NCBI GenBank assembly: GCA_039190005.1
Contig: JBCCYM010000009.1
Coordinates: 1-34,402 of the forward strand
Reading direction: 5' to 3'
DNA from: JBCCYM01 sp039190005
GTDB taxonomy: Bacteria; Pseudomonadota; Gammaproteobacteria; UBA12402
Length of the DNA stretch: 34,402 bases
Shown here: piece by piece, positions 24,076 to 32,977 of the stretch
Numbering within the stretch: position 1 is the stretch's first letter
How the letters are laid out: every line of letters starts with the position of its first letter
The notes under the pieces: generated by a model
Database searches by the model: none
What the model was told of the DNA's origin: nothing
The model's input: only the letters and a program-made list of their open reading frames with translations
Translations under genes and position numbers: made by a program

Positions 24076-24618
24076 ATGAGTTATATCATGAAAAAATACA
24101 GCGCAAAACAACAAGGTATGGTATTCATCACTATGTTACTTTTTATAAGCTTAATCAGCCTACTGTTGATTTATATGCAGCAATCGGTGGCGTTGCAGCG
24201 TCGCATTAATCATAACCGTTATCTGTATTTACAAAGTCGACAAGCCGCTCGAATTGCTTTAGTCAACGCTTATCAATCACTGAAAAGTGGTGATACTAGC
24301 TGTCAACAACAGCCGATGTCAGTCACGGAAATATTGAGTAAAAGCAATGATTGGTGGCTTTCCAGTCAAACCTGTCATGGGCACAGCGCTCATCTCACTT
24401 ATCAATATGTCGTCAGTCATTTACAGCAAGATGACTGCGCTGAGTTTGAACACCAGATGGCAGACTACTGGCGTATTACCGCGCGCGCGTCAATACGCCA
24501 ACAGGAGCAAGTGATTTTACAAGCAACTGTAGTACTGCCGATACAAGCGGAAGAAGCATGCGCGCGAACAAAAAGAGTATTGACAAATGGCTGGCAATCC
24601 TTTCGACAGTTATCGTGA
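24076..24618 (+). CDS. pilX: PilX-like type IV minor pilin
   Basis: A 180-aa protein with a leader-like N terminus, KQQG|MVFITMLLFISLISLLLIY, a hydrophobic helix right after the putative cleavage glycine. There is no Glu at +5, as in PilX/GspK-type tip pilins. Soluble cysteines (TSCQQQ, QTCHGH, DDCAEF, EEACAR) make four potential disulfide partners. A second start is possible at M5 (MKKYSAKQQG), which gives a more usual leader. It is the third gene of a minor pilin set; pilY1, pilE and fimT are not here. It ends seven bases before the convergent coaBC. Confidence 0.75.
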   Translation: MSYIMKKYSAKQQGMVFITMLLFISLISLLLIYMQQSVALQRRINHNRYLYLQSRQAARIALVNAYQSLKSGDTSCQQQPMSVTEILSKSNDWWLSSQTCHGHSAHLTYQYVVSHLQQDDCAEFEHQMADYWRITARASIRQQEQVILQATVVLPIQAEEACARTKRVLTNGWQSFRQLS

Positions 24619-24625
24619 AAAAACT

Positions 24626-25807
24626 CTATTTTTGAGAAAAACAATAATCCGCGATAAATTTTATCAGTTTTTGAGCTAAATCAGTTTTATGCTGCCTGTC
24701 AAAATGAACTTGCTGATTATCTGCTGTCAGTACAGTCACTTCATTAGTGTCTTGATAAAAAGGTTGGCCGTCAGTTGTGACCTGATTAGCAATAATCATA
24801 TCCATTTTTTTTCCTTGCAGTTTCTCTTTCGCGGCGGTAATTAAACGCGTCGTCTCGGCACAAAAGCCAACCACAAATGGTCGCTTGACTTGCCGGGTAA
24901 CAGTGGCAACAATATCTGTTGTGGGAACAAGTTCCATCATCAAGTTAGCACTATCTTTTTTTATTTTCGTTATGGCGGTTTGTTTCGCTTTGTAATCAGC
25001 GACAGCCGCCGCGGCAATCAAAATATCGGCCGCGTTGCTATGCGCCATCACTGCTTTGAGCATATCGTCAGCACTATCAATCTCAATCAACACATCAACA
25101 TCCGGTTTTGCGATAACTGTTTTACCGCTAATTAAAATAACCTTTGCCCCACGCTGCTTACACGCCCGCGCCAAGGCATAGCCCATTTTGCCGGAACTGT
25201 GATTACTCAGATAACGGATCGGATCGATCGCTTCACGCGTTGGGCCAGCGGTGATCACAATGGTTTTGTTAGATAAGCGACTATCAATATCATCATGAAG
25301 TGCCGCGACAATTTTCTCCGGCGCCATCATGCGCCCTATCCCTTCATCACCACAAGCCTGTTCACCGTTTTCAGGACAAAGTAGATGATAACCATGCTGT
25401 CGCAATGTCGCCGTATTCTGCCGCACCAATGGGTTAGCCCACATCTGTTGATTCATCGCCGGCGCCAAATAAATTGGCGCGGTGGTCGCCATACAGATCA
25501 CACTTAATAAATCATCACTCAAACCTTGAGCAAGTCTGGCGATAATCGCGGCACTGGCCGGGGCGATCACAATACCATCCGCCCACTTGGCTAACTCAAT
25601 GTGACGGATGACAATATCATTATCGGCAAAGAATGTACTGTAGACTTTATGTTGGCTTAAAACGGCTAAAGTATTAGCATGAATAAACTGTCGCGCGCTA
25701 TCTGTCATCACAACCCTGATAGTGTGTCCCGCTTTCATTAATTGACGCGCCAACTCGGCCGCTTTATAAGCAGCAATACTACCGGTTATGCCTAGCACGA
25801 TGTTCAT
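24626..25807 (-). CDS. coaBC: CoaBC, bifunctional coenzyme A biosynthesis protein
   Basis: This fusion joins cysteine to 4'-phosphopantothenate (CoaB) and decarboxylates the product (CoaC). The N-terminal flavoprotein CoaC part (about 1-185) shows GITGSIAAYKA, the catalytic-histidine motif HIELAKWADG, PAMNQQMW, and the active-site cysteine lid ENGEQACGDEGIGRM. The CoaB part begins with ITAGPTREAIDPIRYLSNHS and has the later DMIIANQV-type nucleotide region. At 393 aa it is slightly under E. coli's 406. It follows tag by two bases on the same strand, so the two are co-transcribed. Confidence 0.97.
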   Translation of the reverse strand: MNIVLGITGSIAAYKAAELARQLMKAGHTIRVVMTDSARQFIHANTLAVLSQHKVYSTFFADNDIVIRHIELAKWADGIVIAPASAAIIARLAQGLSDDLLSVICMATTAPIYLAPAMNQQMWANPLVRQNTATLRQHGYHLLCPENGEQACGDEGIGRMMAPEKIVAALHDDIDSRLSNKTIVITAGPTREAIDPIRYLSNHSSGKMGYALARACKQRGAKVILISGKTVIAKPDVDVLIEIDSADDMLKAVMAHSNAADILIAAAAVADYKAKQTAITKIKKDSANLMMELVPTTDIVATVTRQVKRPFVVGFCAETTRLITAAKEKLQGKKMDMIIANQVTTDGQPFYQDTNEVTVLTADNQQVHFDRQHKTDLAQKLIKFIADYCFSQK

Positions 25808-25809
25808 AT

Positions 25810-26379
25810 TCAGTCACAGCGTTGTTGATAGCGAAAACAATCCACGGTGTGGTCATTGACCATACCCACCGCCTGCATAAACGCGTAACAAATTGTCGGG
25901 CCGACAAAATTAAAGCCCCTTTTTTTCAGCGCTTTACTCATTTGTACAGAAATAGTGGTGCTCGCGGGGACTTGGTCTATGGTTTTCCAATGGTTAATAA
26001 TCGGTCGACCGTCAACAAATTGCCAAATGTAATCACTGAAAGCATCATGCTCGGATAAAACTTCAAGAAAAGCACGGGCATTTTGTCTGGCACTGTAGAC
26101 TTTTAGACGATTGCGGATAATGCCAGGATTTTGCAATAAGGCGGCGATTTTTTTATCGGAGTAACGGGCTATTTTCGTGGCATCAAAATTATCGAAACAG
26201 CGGCGATAATTTTCCCGTTTATTCAGTATGGTCGCCCAGGTAATACCCGCCTGCGCGCCTTCTAATAATAAAAATTCAAAGAGACGGCGATCGTCATAAC
26301 ACGGCACCCCCCATTCCTTATCATGATAATGTTGATAAATTGGATCATCAGCGCACCAGGCACAGCGTATTTTATTCAT
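25810..26379 (-). CDS. tag: 3-methyladenine DNA glycosylase I
   Basis: Tag removes 3-methyladenine from alkylated DNA in base excision repair. The 189-aa sequence matches E. coli Tag (187 aa) throughout: RCAWCADDPIYQHYHDKEWG at the start with zinc-ligand candidates C6 and H18, LLEGAQAGITWATIL carrying the active-site glutamate, KRENYRRCF, KALKKRGFNFVGPTICYAF, and the C-terminal NDHTVDCF with the other zinc ligands. It is the first gene of a two-gene unit with coaBC and diverges from argS. Confidence 0.97.
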   Translation of the reverse strand: MNKIRCAWCADDPIYQHYHDKEWGVPCYDDRRLFEFLLLEGAQAGITWATILNKRENYRRCFDNFDATKIARYSDKKIAALLQNPGIIRNRLKVYSARQNARAFLEVLSEHDAFSDYIWQFVDGRPIINHWKTIDQVPASTTISVQMSKALKKRGFNFVGPTICYAFMQAVGMVNDHTVDCFRYQQRCD

Positions 26380-26467
26380 CAGTCCACTCTTAAACTTAAA
26401 AAGAAATTCTGTTAGAATAAACGCTTACTACTTGAATTACAATAAATTATTGTCATAATGACTGGCC

Positions 26468-28222
26468 ATGAAACAATACATCGAACAATTACTTAAAGAA
26501 GCCATTACAACACTGCGACAACAACAGCAATGGTCTATTACTACCGATTTTCCAATTCAAGTACAACGCGCCCGAGAACGGCAACACGGCGATTACGCCA
26601 GCAATGTCGCTTTGATGTTAGCTAAACAGTTAAAACAAGCGCCACGAGAAATCGCTACCGCGCTCATCGCCCATATCAACACGGATAGCAAATTGGCAAA
26701 GGTTGACATCGCCGGTCCAGGATTTATTAATTTTTATGTGCGGGATGAACTCAAACAAACCATTATTAATGACATTCTCTCGGCACAAGACAATTTTGGT
26801 CGTTGCGATATCGCCGATAGTAAAAAACTGCATATTGAATTTGTCTCCGCCAATCCAACCGGTCCCATGCATGTGGGTCATGGTCGTCATGCCGCTTATG
26901 GCATGAGTGTGGTAAATTTGTTGCGCATGATTGGCTATCAGGTTCATGCGGAATATTATATCAATGATGCCGGTAGACAAATGGATATTCTGGCAGCCAG
27001 TGTCTGGCTACGTTATTTACAGCAATTCGATGCGACTATTCCATTTCCCACCAATGCCTATCATGGTGATTATGTAATTGATATTGCCAAAACATTGGTG
27101 GCGCAACAGCAACGGCGCTTTTATTATTCTCCTGAAGAAATTTTTACCGGTTTACCAAATGATGATAAAGACAATGGTGATACGTACATCGACGCGCTTA
27201 TCGCGCAAGCGAAAAAACTACTGGCAAAGGATTACGCTGAAGTGCATCAATTCGGTCTACAGATTATTCTTGATGACATTCGTCAAGATTTAGAGGAATT
27301 CGGGGTTGAATTTGACGGCTGGTTTTCTGAAAGAACCTTAGTCGAAAATGGCAAAGTTGAACAGACCTTACAACAATTACAAGCAAAAGATTTATTGTAT
27401 CGTCAGGATGGCGCCCTTTGGTTTAAATCGTCGCAATTTGGCGATGAAAAAGACCGGGTATTCCAACGCGAGAATGGTCAAAACACCTATTTTGCTTCGG
27501 ATATTGCTTACCATTTAGACAAACTTGAACGTGGCTTTGAGCGGGTCATTGATGTATTGGGGGCTGACCATCACGGCTATGTGCCGCGAGTTCGCGCCGC
27601 AATGCGGGCATTAGGCGCCAATGACCAACAGCTGGACACCCCAATCGTCCAGTTTGCTGTACTATTCCGCGGCAAACAAAAGGTACAAATGTCTACCCGC
27701 AGCGGTGAATTCGTTACCTTACGCGAACTGCGCCAGGAAGTCGGCAACGACGCGACTCGTTTTTTTTATGTGATGCGTAAAGTGAGTCAACATATCGATT
27801 TTGATCTTGAGTTAGCCAAATCACATTCCAATGAAAATCCGGTTTATTATGTTCAATACGCCCACGCGCGTATTTGCAGTGTCTTCAAACAATACAAACA
27901 AAATCAAAATCGCCCGTTTGAGCGGAAAATTGATTCAACAACACTGGCCTTATTAACGCGAGAAAGTGAATTAGCACTGATTGATCATCTCAATGATTAC
28001 CAAGATACACTCATTCAAGCGGCACAACGCCTCGAACCTTGTCTGCTGAGTAATTATTTACGCGAATTAGCGGCTTATTTTCATAGTTACTATAATACTG
28101 AACAATTTCTGGTAGATGACGCCCCTTTACAACAAGCACGTCTTAACCTTATCACCGCGGTAAAACAAGTTATCGCCAATGGATTAAGCTTGCTGGGCGT
28201 TTCCGCGCCTGAGGAAATGTAA
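26468..28222 (+). CDS. argS: Arginyl-tRNA synthetase
   Basis: A class I aminoacyl-tRNA synthetase that charges tRNA-Arg. The HIGH-type motif is HVGH at residues 135-138 (ANPTGPMHVGHGRH). The KMSKS counterpart is degenerate (VQMSTRSGEF), which is normal for many ArgRS. An N-terminal add-1 domain (1-100) and a C-terminal DALR anticodon-binding domain (about 465-584) are present. The length of 584 aa is usual. The stop shares one base with the ATG of the SPOR-domain gene (TAATG), so the two are coupled, a pairing often seen in proteobacteria. Confidence 0.98.
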   Translation: MKQYIEQLLKEAITTLRQQQQWSITTDFPIQVQRARERQHGDYASNVALMLAKQLKQAPREIATALIAHINTDSKLAKVDIAGPGFINFYVRDELKQTIINDILSAQDNFGRCDIADSKKLHIEFVSANPTGPMHVGHGRHAAYGMSVVNLLRMIGYQVHAEYYINDAGRQMDILAASVWLRYLQQFDATIPFPTNAYHGDYVIDIAKTLVAQQQRRFYYSPEEIFTGLPNDDKDNGDTYIDALIAQAKKLLAKDYAEVHQFGLQIILDDIRQDLEEFGVEFDGWFSERTLVENGKVEQTLQQLQAKDLLYRQDGALWFKSSQFGDEKDRVFQRENGQNTYFASDIAYHLDKLERGFERVIDVLGADHHGYVPRVRAAMRALGANDQQLDTPIVQFAVLFRGKQKVQMSTRSGEFVTLRELRQEVGNDATRFFYVMRKVSQHIDFDLELAKSHSNENPVYYVQYAHARICSVFKQYKQNQNRPFERKIDSTTLALLTRESELALIDHLNDYQDTLIQAAQRLEPCLLSNYLRELAAYFHSYYNTEQFLVDDAPLQQARLNLITAVKQVIANGLSLLGVSAPEEM

Positions 28223-28770
28223 TGCCTAAAGATTACGCGCGCAAATCCAGCAACAAAGCTAATCCCGAGAGCAAGCATAAACACTTACTCGCGCGCCTTA
28301 TTGCCTTGCTGGTGATTGTATTGATTATTGCCGGGCTGTTTTGGTTAATGACAAAAGATCATCCGGATCTGACAAAACGCACCACCACATCCAATCAACA
28401 CACCGCCTCGGCTAAGATTGTAGACGCCACACCGGTTAAGCGACTGGCTGAACAAGCGTTGGCAAGTGTGCAATCGCCCACTCAACCATCAAGCGCAATC
28501 GATTTTAAATTTAATCAGCAAACAGTGACGGCACCAAAACATCCTTATTTCATGCTACAACTTGCTTCAAGCACGGAAATCGCTCCGGCGAATGCGCTTA
28601 AAAAGCGTTTGAAAACCTTAGGCTATAAAGCGATTATTCGCCAGCATATCAAAGGTAATGAAGTCATCTATCGCGTGCAATTAGGTCACTTTAAAACACA
28701 AGCGCGAGCGCGACAAGCCCAGGAAACCTTGCAAAAACACAATATTGCCGCCCTGATTCTATCAATATAA
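28222..28770 (+). CDS. SPOR-domain inner membrane protein
   Basis: A 182-aa bitopic protein with a short basic cytoplasmic N terminus, one membrane helix (about residues 23-44, ARLIALLVIVLIIAGLFWLM), a linker and a C-terminal SPOR domain (about 105-182, PYFMLQLASSTEIAPANALK ... YRVQLGHFKTQARA). SPOR domains bind denuded peptidoglycan at the division septum, so an FtsN-like or other septal role is likely. The gene follows argS, as ftsN-like genes do in several gammaproteobacteria. It lacks the long periplasmic helical region of FtsN, so identity with FtsN is not claimed. Confidence 0.85.
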   Translation: MPKDYARKSSNKANPESKHKHLLARLIALLVIVLIIAGLFWLMTKDHPDLTKRTTTSNQHTASAKIVDATPVKRLAEQALASVQSPTQPSSAIDFKFNQQTVTAPKHPYFMLQLASSTEIAPANALKKRLKTLGYKAIIRQHIKGNEVIYRVQLGHFKTQARARQAQETLQKHNIAALILSI

Positions 28771-28803
28771 TTTTTCATTAAAATTCCTTGACATCTATTG
28801 TTA

Positions 28804-28832
28804 CTTAATGTTTCATTATAGAACCTTATAAT
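28804..28832 (+). promoter_or_regulatory. Promoter of the DUF11 lipoprotein
   Basis: A consensus TATAAT (28827-28832) has a weak -35 CTTAAT (28804-28809) at 17 bp. A TTGACA at 28788-28793 is too far for that -10. AAGGAG at 28845-28850 is a strong ribosome site ten bases before the ATG. Strong expression is plausible. Confidence 0.5.
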
Positions 28833-28860
28833 ACTCACACATTGAAGGAGAAATAAAATT

Positions 28861-30333
28861 ATGAAAAACTGCTTACTCAAGCTTTCTGTGATTATGCTAT
28901 CCGTGCTTGGTCTCGCCGCCTGTAGTTCACAAGGCAATTACGCGGGTTCAACTGCGCCTGACTGGCATTATTCTGACACCTATGTCCCAGGTCATTCACC
29001 AGACATTGATACCCCGCTACTACACGTAACTAACCATGTGATATCAAATGTCGCCGCTGGCGAAACATTTGAAACGGCAATGGATGTTTATGCTAAAAAA
29101 CCAGTACAAGATATTGTGATTACGCATACCGTACCCGCAGGTGCGACTGTAGTAAAAACAGAACCTGCTGCTACACAACAAGGCAACAAGTTAGTATGGA
29201 AATTTGACCAAATGGATCGTGATGATATGCAGCCGATCAGAATTTGGTTAAAATCTAATACCAAAGGCATGTCAAGCATGTGTACCACTGTTGATGCTAA
29301 ACCAAGAACCTGTCATGAATTCTTTGTCGGTCAACCTGATCTTCAGATCGAAAAAACTGGGCCAACAAATGTTCGTCTTGGCAACAAGTTTGATTACCAA
29401 ATCGTTGTTAAAAACAATGGTAATATGGCCGCACAAGATGTGAAAGTTGTCGATCAACTGCCATCACAATTACGCGGTATGGATACACCGGCACTTAGCT
29501 ACGATGTTGGTGAATTGCAACCAGGTCAAAGCACACAACCAATTATTATCCACGCGACAGGCAATGAACGTGGTGATTTTTGTAATGTTGCTCAGGTGAC
29601 CGCAAGCAATCATCCTATGGTGGAAGATCAAGCTTGTACAACCATCTATCAACCTATGGTTAGCATTAGCAAAACAGGCACAAGCACTACTCGCCTTGGA
29701 CAACAAGCAGATTACACTTTAACTGTTAATAATCCAGGTGATGTTGCGTTATCTAATGTCACTGTCACTGATAACGCGCCACAATACACACGTATTACTT
29801 CGGCGACAGGTGCTAATGTTCAAGGCAATACAGCAACTTGGACAATTGACCAATTGCCTGCTGGCAGCAGCCGACAATTTAATGTCAGTTTAACAAGCCG
29901 TGTTGCTGGTACATTGTGTAACCAGGCACAAGTCGCGGCGGGTGATCTCAATGACAACACCCAAGCTTGTACTGAATGGCAAGGCGTACCGTCACTGTTA
30001 GTTGAAATGGTTGATACGCGTGATTCACTGCTTGTTGGTGAAACCACTCAATATCAACTTAGCGTTAAAAACCAAGGGACAGCTGATGACAGCAATGTGA
30101 ATATCAGTGTCACATTACCTGACACATTGCAACCAGTAGCCGCTTCAAATAACGGTACGGTGAATGGTCAAAATGTTACTTTCTCCGTGGCTAAATTACC
30201 ACAAGGTCAAACTGAAAACTTTACTATTGATGTCAAAGCAGTGAAACCTGGTAGTAAAAATACCACAGCTAGAGTGACAACAGATGGTATTCCAACAGCC
30301 GTTGTTGAACAAGAAAACACGACTGTTTATTAA
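28861..30333 (+). CDS. DUF11-repeat, cysteine-paired lipoprotein (OmcB-like)
   Basis: A 490-aa lipoprotein (lipobox LAAC, C21, Ser at +2, so outer membrane). After a linker it has four DUF11-type immunoglobulin-like repeats (about 55-155, 158-260, 265-375 and 378-490) with the signatures TRLGQQADYTLTVNNPGDVALSNVTVTD and AAQDVKVVDQLPSQL split among repeats. Each of the first three repeats ends with a cysteine pair (MCTTVDAKPRTC, FCNVAQ...QAC, LCNQAQ...QAC), while the fourth has none. The layout resembles chlamydial OmcB, a disulfide-linked outer membrane protein built on DUF11. It is monocistronic, with its own promoter and a strong terminator. A structural envelope role is inferred. Confidence 0.82.
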   Translation: MKNCLLKLSVIMLSVLGLAACSSQGNYAGSTAPDWHYSDTYVPGHSPDIDTPLLHVTNHVISNVAAGETFETAMDVYAKKPVQDIVITHTVPAGATVVKTEPAATQQGNKLVWKFDQMDRDDMQPIRIWLKSNTKGMSSMCTTVDAKPRTCHEFFVGQPDLQIEKTGPTNVRLGNKFDYQIVVKNNGNMAAQDVKVVDQLPSQLRGMDTPALSYDVGELQPGQSTQPIIIHATGNERGDFCNVAQVTASNHPMVEDQACTTIYQPMVSISKTGTSTTRLGQQADYTLTVNNPGDVALSNVTVTDNAPQYTRITSATGANVQGNTATWTIDQLPAGSSRQFNVSLTSRVAGTLCNQAQVAAGDLNDNTQACTEWQGVPSLLVEMVDTRDSLLVGETTQYQLSVKNQGTADDSNVNISVTLPDTLQPVAASNNGTVNGQNVTFSVAKLPQGQTENFTIDVKAVKPGSKNTTARVTTDGIPTAVVEQENTTVY

Positions 30334-30352
30334 TACTAAACTGTTCTAATCT

Positions 30353-30384
30353 AAAAAGCCGAGGTGATATCACCTCGGCTTTTT
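30353..30384 (+). terminator. Perfect 32-bp palindromic terminator
   Basis: AAAAAGCCGAGGTGAT and its exact complement, directly joined, followed by a T-run (to 30385). It lies 20 bases after the DUF11 gene stop and would work in both directions. Confidence 0.92.
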
Positions 30385-30390
30385 TATTTG

Positions 30391-30531
30391 CTTTTGATAA
30401 ACTCAGGGACTGTCCTTCGCAGCATCAACATATATAGATGGCTGAGCTTGTCGAAGCCAAAGAGTGCTCTCGGAAAGCTTGTTATGTCCTTCGATAAATT
30501 CAAGAACCACCCTTCGACGAGCGCAGGAACC
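30391..30531. repeat. Degenerate composite dispersed repeat
   Basis: Read on the minus strand, about 30505-30395 aligns with the element at 543-660. Both have a CTGA..T..TCGAA unit, then ACAAG-TTTCCGAG, then GGCTTCGACAAGCTCAGCCA, then ATA.GTTGA.GCTG, then GTCCCTGAG. More short units follow to 30531. It fills the first part of the 30334-30860 gap. The rest of that gap holds the hairpin at 30734-30780 and no gene that I can see. Confidence 0.8.
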
Positions 30532-30733
30532 TCAAAATAAATATTTTAAAAAATCCTTGACTTTTTCTTACAACAGTGGAATGCTTAAAAATAAGTTCAG
30601 ATAAATTTAATCTATGCTGTTAATAATGAAAAATACAAAACAACAAAAATCTCTGTTTAGTTTTACTTTCTCTTTTACCTGTTTCTCAGTGATTATTTCA
30701 CGAACGCCCTGCTTGTTCTACTCTCTATAATAA

Positions 30734-30780
30734 TGATTGTGTTGGGTAGGACAAGCCCAACAAAGCCTACAACACAATCA
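30734..30780. promoter_or_regulatory. Inverted repeat upstream of the OPT gene
   Basis: TGATTGTGTT (30734-30743) pairs with AACACAATCA (30771-30780), and inside GTAGG (30746-30750) pairs with CCTAC (30766-30770). An alternative inner pair is TTGGG/CCCAA. It is either a leader hairpin, an operator, or a member of a dispersed TTGGGTAGG-type repeat. Its octamers ATTGTGTT/AACACAAT have the same 27-nt spacing as the pair before brnQ. Confidence 0.6.
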
Positions 30781-30860
30781 ACAGCACCAAGTTAGTTTAT
30801 TTACATCACTGATAGATTAATAAACTAGATTTTAATTCAAACACAAAAGGGGAGAAAATC

Positions 30861-32858
30861 ATGCGTGAAATAACGTTTAGAGGCTTAATCATCGGCTTCA
30901 TCTTCACCATCTTATTCACGGCGGCAAATACTTATTTAGGGCTAAAAGTCGGACTTACCTTCGCGACCTCAATTCCGGCAGCCATCATCTCCATGTCTAT
31001 TTTCCGTGTATTAAAACATGGTTCAATTCTAGAAAATAATATTGTGCAAACCATGGTCTCAGCAAGCAGCACAATTACTGCCATGGTATTCATCTTGCCG
31101 GCACTGGTTATCCTAGGATTCTGGCAGGGTTTTCCTTTCTGGCAAACATTTTTACTTGGCAGTATTGGCGGGACTTTAGGTATGTTATTCAGCGTTCCAC
31201 TACGTCGCGCTCTAGTTGTGAATAGCAACTTGTCTTATCCGGAAGGGCGCGCCGCGGCTGAAGTGCTACAGGTTGGTCATACTGACACATCCGATAGCAA
31301 GGAACAACTTGGACATCCGCTAAAAGATCTCAGTATTGCCGCAATTTTTTCGTTTATATTTAATTTATGCAGCAATAGTTTTAGACTCTTCGCCAACTCA
31401 ACGGATTATTTTGTCAAATTCGCTGGTATGGTAAGTGGTCTAGGATTCCAGTTTTCTTTCGCCTTAGTTGGCGCAGGCTATTTAGTGGGACTCATTACCT
31501 GTTTATCAGTAGTTTTGGGCATTATCATCTCATGGGGTGTTGCCGTACCAATATTATCTTTGCACCATGCCCATACAGCAATGTCTGTAGCAGATATTGC
31601 TATGACAACTTGGACAAAACACGTGCGTTTTATCGGTGCCGGTGTCATCGGTATTGGTTCAATTTGGATTATTATCCTGTTAATAAAACCAATCGTTACA
31701 GCCGTTCAATCATCATTTAACACAGCGATAAAAAAACGTCTTAATCAACATGATGATATCCCGCTACATGAACGCGATATTAATATCATCTGGGTATTAA
31801 GCAGTGTTTTTTTACTAACACTGCTATTGATAGCTGTTATTGCTTACTTTATCCATCTCACGCATGTACCCTATTCTGCTGGCACAACCACTACCATAAC
31901 TGTGCTGGCTACACTGCTTATTTTAGTTATCAGTTTTTTTGCATCGGTTGCCTGTGGCTATATGGCTGGACTCATCGGTTCATCTTATTCGCCAATTTCC
32001 GGTGTTGTGATTATAGCGACCATTATTCTTGCTTTATTTTTTAGCTATCTATTAAATAACATGCATAATAATTTAACCACCGCGCAATTGGAACATTTTG
32101 CTATCGGTCTCACCATTTTTGTGACAACGGCTTCAGTCGCGGCCGCGGGTATCGCCAACGATACTTTACAAGATTTCAAAACCGGGCAGTTGGTCGGCGC
32201 GACCCCATGGAAACAACAAGTCGTACTTATATTTGGCACAATTGTTGGCGCCGCTACTATAGCACCCGTTTTAAACCAACTCTACCATGCTTACGGATTT
32301 GTTGGCGCCTTGCCAAATCCTCACATGGATCCAAAACAAGCGCTTACAGCACCCCAAGCAACCTTGATGGCAGCTATTGCAAAAGGTATTATTAGTCATC
32401 ATATGCACTGGAATATGTTGCTTATTGGTGTCGGCATTGGTGTCGCTATTCTACTCATAAACGCGCTGTTTTTTACACCAAAAAAATTACCTCAGATTTC
32501 ATTGATTGCCGTGGGGTTGGGTATTTATTTACCTTCATCACTGGCGTTACCGGTAATCTGTGGTGGTGTACTATCTTATCTGGTCAAACGTAAATTACTT
32601 CCTAACAATCACTATCGCGCCACTATTGAACGATGCGGTGTCCTGTTAGCTTGCGGTTTAATTGTCGGCGAAGCGATATTTGGCATTATCAATTCTGGCA
32701 TTATCAGCGTGACGGGTAAAGAAAACATTTTAGCACTGACAGGTAAAAATTTCTCACCCATTGCTTTAGTATTAAGTGTTGTTATTTTTATCTTCGCTTT
32801 CATCAGCTTTTACCATTATGTTAAAAGAATGAAAGTGTCACTGGAAAATAAAGAATAG
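30861..32858 (+). CDS. OPT-family oligopeptide transporter
   Basis: A 665-aa integral membrane protein with about 15 hydrophobic segments, matching the OPT family of proton-coupled peptide or metal-chelate importers. Family marks are the N-terminal REITFRGLIIGFIFTILFTA, NTYLGLKVGLTFATSIPAA, NNIVQTMVSASSTITAMVF, the loop SNLSYPEGRAAAEVLQVG, and VACGYMAGLIGSSYSPISG. All are intact and the length is normal for bacterial OPT. An AAAGGGGAG ribosome site precedes the ATG. Peptide uptake would suit an organism using host or environmental amino acids. The substrate cannot be told from sequence. Confidence 0.92.
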   Translation: MREITFRGLIIGFIFTILFTAANTYLGLKVGLTFATSIPAAIISMSIFRVLKHGSILENNIVQTMVSASSTITAMVFILPALVILGFWQGFPFWQTFLLGSIGGTLGMLFSVPLRRALVVNSNLSYPEGRAAAEVLQVGHTDTSDSKEQLGHPLKDLSIAAIFSFIFNLCSNSFRLFANSTDYFVKFAGMVSGLGFQFSFALVGAGYLVGLITCLSVVLGIIISWGVAVPILSLHHAHTAMSVADIAMTTWTKHVRFIGAGVIGIGSIWIIILLIKPIVTAVQSSFNTAIKKRLNQHDDIPLHERDINIIWVLSSVFLLTLLLIAVIAYFIHLTHVPYSAGTTTTITVLATLLILVISFFASVACGYMAGLIGSSYSPISGVVIIATIILALFFSYLLNNMHNNLTTAQLEHFAIGLTIFVTTASVAAAGIANDTLQDFKTGQLVGATPWKQQVVLIFGTIVGAATIAPVLNQLYHAYGFVGALPNPHMDPKQALTAPQATLMAAIAKGIISHHMHWNMLLIGVGIGVAILLINALFFTPKKLPQISLIAVGLGIYLPSSLALPVICGGVLSYLVKRKLLPNNHYRATIERCGVLLACGLIVGEAIFGIINSGIISVTGKENILALTGKNFSPIALVLSVVIFIFAFISFYHYVKRMKVSLENKE

Positions 32859-32890
32859 AAATATACTTCAACGTGAGACATTTACCTCTC

Positions 32891-32950
32891 CATGAGTCTA
32901 TCGAAAAGTGGTTCCTGAGCTTGCTTGCCCTGAGCCTGCCGAAGGGTCGA
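32891..32950. repeat. Dispersed repeat, copy of 667-730 type
   Basis: GAGTCTATCGAAAAGTGGTT, then CCTGAGCTTGCTTGCCC and TGAGCCTGCCGAAGGGTCGA. The compound order, including the unusual TGCTTGCCC junction, matches the tail of the cluster at 667-730. Confidence 0.85.
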
Positions 32951-32977
32951 AAAAGCACGCTCACAAGCGTGCTTTTT
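32950..32977. terminator. Bidirectional terminator
   Basis: AAAAAGCACGC (32950-32960), loop TCACAA, GCGTGCTTTTT (32967-32977). It serves the OPT gene from the left and the amidohydrolase from the right, where it touches the stop codon. Confidence 0.9.
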
